From Clostridiales bacterium (GTDB taxonomy: Bacteria > Bacillota > Clostridia > Peptostreptococcales > Anaerovoracaceae): 9,251 nucleotides of DNA. Numbering within the stretch: the first letter of the stretch is position 1; each line of letters begins with the position of its first letter. A program made the position numbers and the translations under genes. Positions 5,842 to 9,251 of this stretch are shown piece after piece. The notes beneath the pieces are model-generated. The model was not told where the DNA came from and ran no database searches. It worked only from the letters and a program-made list of their open reading frames with translations. The stretch spans positions 1-9,251 of the forward strand of contig JAAZGD010000133.1 in NCBI GenBank assembly GCA_012511395.1, read 5' to 3'.

Positions 5842-7380
5842 ATGATAATAGGCATTCCAAAAGAAAGCTTATCAGGGGAAAGGCGTGTCGCAGCCACACC
5901 CAAAAGCGTTGAACAGCTTAAAAAACTGGGTTTTGATGTAATTATCGAAAAAGGAGCCGGCGAAGAAGCAAGCTTTACGGATAAAATGTATGAGGCTTCG
6001 GGGGCCAAAGTAGTATCTTCCGACGAAGCATGGAGCGCAAACTTGATTTACAAGGTAAATGCACCTGATGATGCTGAACTAAAGCAGATAAAAGACGGCT
6101 CTACACTGGTAAGTTTTATTTACCCTGCACAAAACCCTGAACTTGTTGATAAGCTGTCCAGGAAGAAGATCAATGTCCTTGCTATGGACATGGTTCCTCG
6201 TATTTCAAGGGCTCAGGCACTTGATGCTTTGTCTTCAATGGCAAATATCGGAGGATATAGAGCGATAATAGAAGCTTCTCACAATTTCGGACGATTTTTT
6301 ACAGGCCAGATAACAGCGGCCGGCAAGGTCCCGCCTGCAAAGGTTCTTATTATCGGAGCCGGAGTCGCAGGATTGGCAGCAATCGGTACAGCCAATTCTC
6401 TGGGTGCGATTGTAAGAGCTTTTGACACTCGTCTTGAAGTTGCGGAACAGATTGAATCCATGGGTGGAGAGTTTTTAAAGCTGGACTTTCCACAGGATGA
6501 GGACGGCTCTACAAGCGGCGGTTATGCGAAAGTTATGAGCGATGAATTTATTGCGGCAGAAATGAAGCTGTTTGCCGAGCAGGCAAGAGATGTGGATATT
6601 ATTGTTACTACAGCTCTTATTCCCGGCAAGCCGGCACCCAAGCTGATTTCCAAGGAAATGATTGACACCATGAAACCAGGTTCTGTCATTGTGGATATGG
6701 CGGCAGGAGCAGGCGGAAACTGTGGTTATACAGTTCCGGGAGAGCTTTTTGTAACAGAAAACGGTGTAAAGTGTATAGGATATTTAGATCTGGCAAGCCG
6801 TTTGCCGGGTCAGTCCTCTGAAATGTATTCAACAAACCTGGTTAATTTAACCAAGCTTCTTTCTAAAGAAAAGGATGGGAATATAAATATTGACTTGGAG
6901 GATGTGGTATTTAGAAACATGTCCGTTATAAACGACGGGGATGTTTTATTCCCGCCGCCTCCAATCAGCGTTACAGCAGCACCGGCCGCACAAGCGGCAG
7001 CGCCTGTACCTGAGGCAGTTAAAAAGGAGAAGAAGCCCTCCAAGGCCAAGTATATTTTAGCCGTTGTGGCTGTTATCCTTTTAGGATTGATCGGTCAGAC
7101 GGCACCCCATGAACTGTTAGGACACTTCACAGTATTTGCCCTTGCCATAATTGTGGGGTACTACGTAGTGTGGAATGTTACACATGCGCTTCATACTCCT
7201 CTTATGTCTGTAACCAATGCTATTTCAGGCATAATAATTGTGGGAGCGCTGTTGCAAATTGCTACAGATAATATGGTGGTTAAAGTCCTGGCCTTTATAG
7301 GTGTATTGATTGCATCCATCAACGTGATAGGCGGCTTTACTGTCACCCAACGAATGTTAAAGATGTTCAGTAAAGAGTAA
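5842..7380 (+). CDS. pntA: Re/Si-specific NAD(P)(+) transhydrogenase, subunit alpha (PntA)
   Basis: This 512-residue protein has the fused layout of E. coli PntA (510 residues). Domain I, at about 1-370, binds NAD(H) and resembles alanine dehydrogenase. It has the Rossmann motif GAGVAGLAA (172-180) with Asp195 for the adenosine ribose, and Arg120, Gln125 and Asp128, which match the RQD loop (Arg127/Gln132/Asp135) of the Rhodospirillum enzyme. The mobile-loop Tyr228 is in GGYAK. A Pro/Ala/Lys-rich linker spans about 371-403. The membrane part of domain II has about four helices (404-506). With PntB it couples hydride transfer between NADH and NADP+ to proton flow across the cytoplasmic membrane, normally making NADPH at the expense of the proton gradient. 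AAAGGAG at 5828-5834 is 7 bases before the ATG. pntB follows after 12 bases. The promoter is at 5751-5778, with a possible CodY site at 5788. Confidence 0.97.
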   Translation: MIIGIPKESLSGERRVAATPKSVEQLKKLGFDVIIEKGAGEEASFTDKMYEASGAKVVSSDEAWSANLIYKVNAPDDAELKQIKDGSTLVSFIYPAQNPELVDKLSRKKINVLAMDMVPRISRAQALDALSSMANIGGYRAIIEASHNFGRFFTGQITAAGKVPPAKVLIIGAGVAGLAAIGTANSLGAIVRAFDTRLEVAEQIESMGGEFLKLDFPQDEDGSTSGGYAKVMSDEFIAAEMKLFAEQARDVDIIVTTALIPGKPAPKLISKEMIDTMKPGSVIVDMAAGAGGNCGYTVPGELFVTENGVKCIGYLDLASRLPGQSSEMYSTNLVNLTKLLSKEKDGNINIDLEDVVFRNMSVINDGDVLFPPPPISVTAAPAAQAAAPVPEAVKKEKKPSKAKYILAVVAVILLGLIGQTAPHELLGHFTVFALAIIVGYYVVWNVTHALHTPLMSVTNAISGIIIVGALLQIATDNMVVKVLAFIGVLIASINVIGGFTVTQRMLKMFSKE

Positions 7381-7392
7381 GGAGGAAATGAC

Positions 7393-8781
7393 ATGTCACT
7401 AGGATTACTATCAGCTGCCTATATAATTGCCGGAGTACTATTCGTATTTGCCCTTGCAGGACTTTCAAAACAGGAATCTGCCAGGAGGGGCAATAAGTTT
7501 GGAATGGTGGGTATGGCAATTGCTTTGGTGGCTACAATATTAACAATTGACCCGCATGCTTACGTATATATTCTTATTGCTATGGTTATAGGAGCGCTGA
7601 TTGGCACAAGAGTGGCGTTGAAGGTGGAAATGACAGGTATGCCGGAATTAATAGCCAGTCTTCACTCCCTTGTAGGACTTGCAGCAGTAATAGTAGGCTA
7701 TAACACCTTCATTCACATTTTGGCCCTGGGAAATATGGCTTCCCTTGACTCTATGTTGAAGATTGAACTTACAGAAATATATCTGGGAGTATTCATAGGA
7801 GGTGTCACATTTACAGGCTCAATCGTGGCCTTCGGAAAGCTGAGAGGTATAATAACCTCAAAGGCATTATGTCTGCCGGGAAGAAACATCATGAACCTGA
7901 CGGCTATTATTCTGGTGTTGGCAGGTATGGTGTTGTTCGTTATTATGGGAGGAAACTTAATCATTCTTGCCGTGATGACGGTTATTTCATTCCTGCTGGG
8001 ACTTCACTTGGTAGCGGCAATAGGCGGAGCAGATATGCCTGTTGTAATATCAATGTTGAACTCCTATTCAGGATGGGCGGCAGCTGCCGCAGGCTTTATG
8101 CTTTCAAACGATTTGTTGATAATAACGGGAGCTCTTGTGGGCTCTTCCGGTGCTATTCTTTCCTATATCATGTGTCAGGCCATGAACCGCTCCTTTATCT
8201 CAGTAATACTGGGCGGCTTTGGAGGCACCAAACAGTGTGCGGTAGACATTGATTACGGAGAGTACAGGGAGATGAGTATAGATGAGGTGGCAGAACTTCT
8301 TAAGAATTCCAAGTCCATAGTAATCACTCCGGGATACGGCATGGCTGTTGCTCAGGCCCAGTACCCTGTAGCGGACATTACAAGAAAGCTGAGGGAAAGA
8401 GGAATAAATGTAAGATTTGGCATTCACCCTGTTGCAGGAAGACTACCAGGACATATGAATGTGCTCTTAGCAGAGGCTAAGGTGCCCTATGATATAGTTC
8501 TGGAGATGGATGAAATCAACGAAGACTTTCCTGACACCGATGTGGTACTTGTTATCGGTGCAAACGATACGGTCAACCCATCTGCAAAAGAAGATCCCAA
8601 CAGTCCTATTGCGGGAATGCCTGTACTTGAAGTTTGGAAGGCTCAGACCGTAATTAACTTTAAGAGGTCCATGAACCCCGGTTATGCCGGTGTTCAGAAC
8701 CCCTTGTTCTTTAAAGAAAACTCCTACATGTGCTTTGGGGACGCCAAAGCCACAGTAGAAGAAATACTTAAGAAGATATAG
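7393..8781 (+). CDS. pntB: NAD(P) transhydrogenase, subunit beta (PntB)
   Basis: This protein has 462 residues, the same length as E. coli PntB. About nine membrane helices (1-265) form the rest of the proton channel. His91 (ASLHSLVG) falls exactly at the E. coli beta-His91 proton-pathway residue, and Asp214 and Asn223 (GGADMPVVISMLNSY) correspond to beta-Asp213 and beta-Asn222. Domain III (about 290-462) binds NADP(H). Its motifs are GYGMAVAQAQ (314-323), IHPVAGRLPGHMNVLLAEA (344-362), the loop GANDTVNP (389-396) and KRSMNPGYAG (424-433), all intact. The ribosome site AAGGAGG (7379-7385) overlaps the pntA stop, so translation of the two subunits is probably coupled. A terminator follows 15 bases after the stop. 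With pntA this makes a complete enzyme. Confidence 0.97.
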   Translation: MSLGLLSAAYIIAGVLFVFALAGLSKQESARRGNKFGMVGMAIALVATILTIDPHAYVYILIAMVIGALIGTRVALKVEMTGMPELIASLHSLVGLAAVIVGYNTFIHILALGNMASLDSMLKIELTEIYLGVFIGGVTFTGSIVAFGKLRGIITSKALCLPGRNIMNLTAIILVLAGMVLFVIMGGNLIILAVMTVISFLLGLHLVAAIGGADMPVVISMLNSYSGWAAAAAGFMLSNDLLIITGALVGSSGAILSYIMCQAMNRSFISVILGGFGGTKQCAVDIDYGEYREMSIDEVAELLKNSKSIVITPGYGMAVAQAQYPVADITRKLRERGINVRFGIHPVAGRLPGHMNVLLAEAKVPYDIVLEMDEINEDFPDTDVVLVIGANDTVNPSAKEDPNSPIAGMPVLEVWKAQTVINFKRSMNPGYAGVQNPLFFKENSYMCFGDAKATVEEILKKI

Positions 8782-8796
8782 AAAAAGACAGAGTTT

Positions 8797-8827
8797 AAGG
8801 GGCTGCCGAAGGTGCAGCCTCTTTTTT
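8797..8827 (+). terminator. Rho-independent terminator after pntAB
   Basis: The stem AAGGGGCTGC (8797-8806) pairs with GCAGCCTCTT (8814-8823), giving 10 pairs including one G-T wobble around a 7-base loop. Six Ts (8822-8827) follow directly. The hairpin begins 15 bases after the pntB stop and separates pntAB from the next gene. Confidence 0.9.
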
Positions 8828-8901
8828 AATAAAAATAATATGGAACATTTCTTCTCGGCCTTGCGTCTACATATCAGTGAAAATTTTTAGGAGGAAAGTA
8901 A

Positions 8902-9251
8902 ATGAAATTTAAGAAAATAAGTATAATGATGGTAATAGCAGTACTGCTAATTTCAACACAAGGTTTTGCCATGGCGGAGCTTTATCCTGCCACTCAGAAA
9001 GAAGTAAATAAAGAGGTAATGTTTATGGATCAGAAAATTGCTTTTGACGTACAGCCCATGGAAATTGACGGTATTACCATGGTACCTTTAAGAGCGGCTT
9101 TAGAAAAGATGGGCTATAAGGTTACATGGAACGAAGAAACAAAGTCTGTGGAAATGAATAAGGGACCAAAATGGACTTCCATTACCATAGGAAAGAATGC
9201 CTATTTTAAAAACAGAATGGCTCCTCAAGAGCTGTCACTTGACCCTGTGAT
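8902..9251 (+). CDS. Secreted protein with copper-amine-oxidase-like N-terminal domain, 5' part
   Basis: The first 116 codons lie in the window and the gene continues past the edge. Residues 1-25 are a signal peptide: KFKK, a hydrophobic core (about 8-18), then FAMA with likely signal peptidase I cleavage after Ala25. There is no lipobox. Residues 46-87 match the copper amine oxidase N-terminal-like domain (PF07833 type): MEIDGITMVPLRAALEKMGYKVTWNEETKSVEM is spread over 53-85, with the core VPLRAALEKMG at 61-71. Despite the name, this domain has no oxidase activity by itself. In Clostridia it is a common module of exported, wall-associated or membrane-associated proteins. The function is unknown and later domains could change the picture. 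The start has an excellent AGGAGG (8889-8894) 7 bases upstream. The gene lies after the pntAB terminator and should have its own promoter in 8828-8888, but I see no convincing one (a TAATAT at 8836-8841 lacks a good -35). Confidence 0.85.
   Translation, partial: MKFKKISIMMVIAVLLISTQGFAMAELYPATQKEVNKEVMFMDQKIAFDVQPMEIDGITMVPLRAALEKMGYKVTWNEETKSVEMNKGPKWTSITIGKNAYFKNRMAPQELSLDPV

Noticed and set aside
6810..7049. A 79-residue - strand frame opposite the pntA linker, rich in Ala and Gly
   Set aside because: The Ala/Gly richness is the antisense image of the Ala/Pro-rich pntA linker codons, and no promoter or ribosome site supports it.
7869..8252. A 127-residue + strand open frame inside pntB
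   Set aside because: It lies wholly within pntB in another frame, has no recognisable domain, and the pntB frame is conserved through all its motifs.

Overview
The window looks like chromosome from a low-GC, Gram-positive anaerobe of the Clostridia/Tissierellia type. It is AT-rich with strong AGGAGG-type ribosome binding sites. It carries a murB–PHP–whiA segment typical of Bacillota, a WhiA regulator, a secreted protein with a copper-amine-oxidase-like N-terminal domain (common in Clostridia) and a CodY-box-like site. The species cannot be named from this sequence.

Bases 1-1880 (+ strand) are the end of a murB operon: the 3' end of murB, a PHP-domain metallo-hydrolase whose start overlaps the murB stop, and whiA four bases further on. 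The rapZ and yvcK genes that usually sit between the PHP gene and whiA in Clostridia are absent.

Bases 1870-5619 (- strand) are a transport block. Read from 5619 downwards it holds a 63-residue excisionase/MerR-like DNA-binding protein, an intact 489-residue sodium:solute symporter (SSS), and two broken SSS genes. The two broken genes are paralogues in tandem. The upstream one has lost its C-terminal third and the downstream one its N-terminal third, and they meet out of frame near base 2900. The simplest reading is a deletion of about 1 kb across the gene boundary. A near-perfect 28-bp inverted repeat lies over the likely promoter of the first broken gene, and a weaker relative of the same length lies over the promoter of the DNA-binding-protein gene.

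Bases 5620-5841 are a divergent promoter region. To the right (+ strand) lies pntAB (5842-8781), encoding a complete proton-translocating NAD(P) transhydrogenase with fused alpha and standard beta subunits. The expected nucleotide-binding and proton-channel residues are present. A 13/15 match to the CodY box lies just downstream of the pntA -10 element. A rho-independent terminator closes pntAB at 8797-8827.

Bases 8902-9251 begin a secreted protein that runs off the window. No tRNA, rRNA, CRISPR array, insertion sequence or phage gene was seen, and no clearly new multi-gene system. The most notable items are the transporter gene fusion scar, the paired palindromes and the possible CodY control of transhydrogenase.
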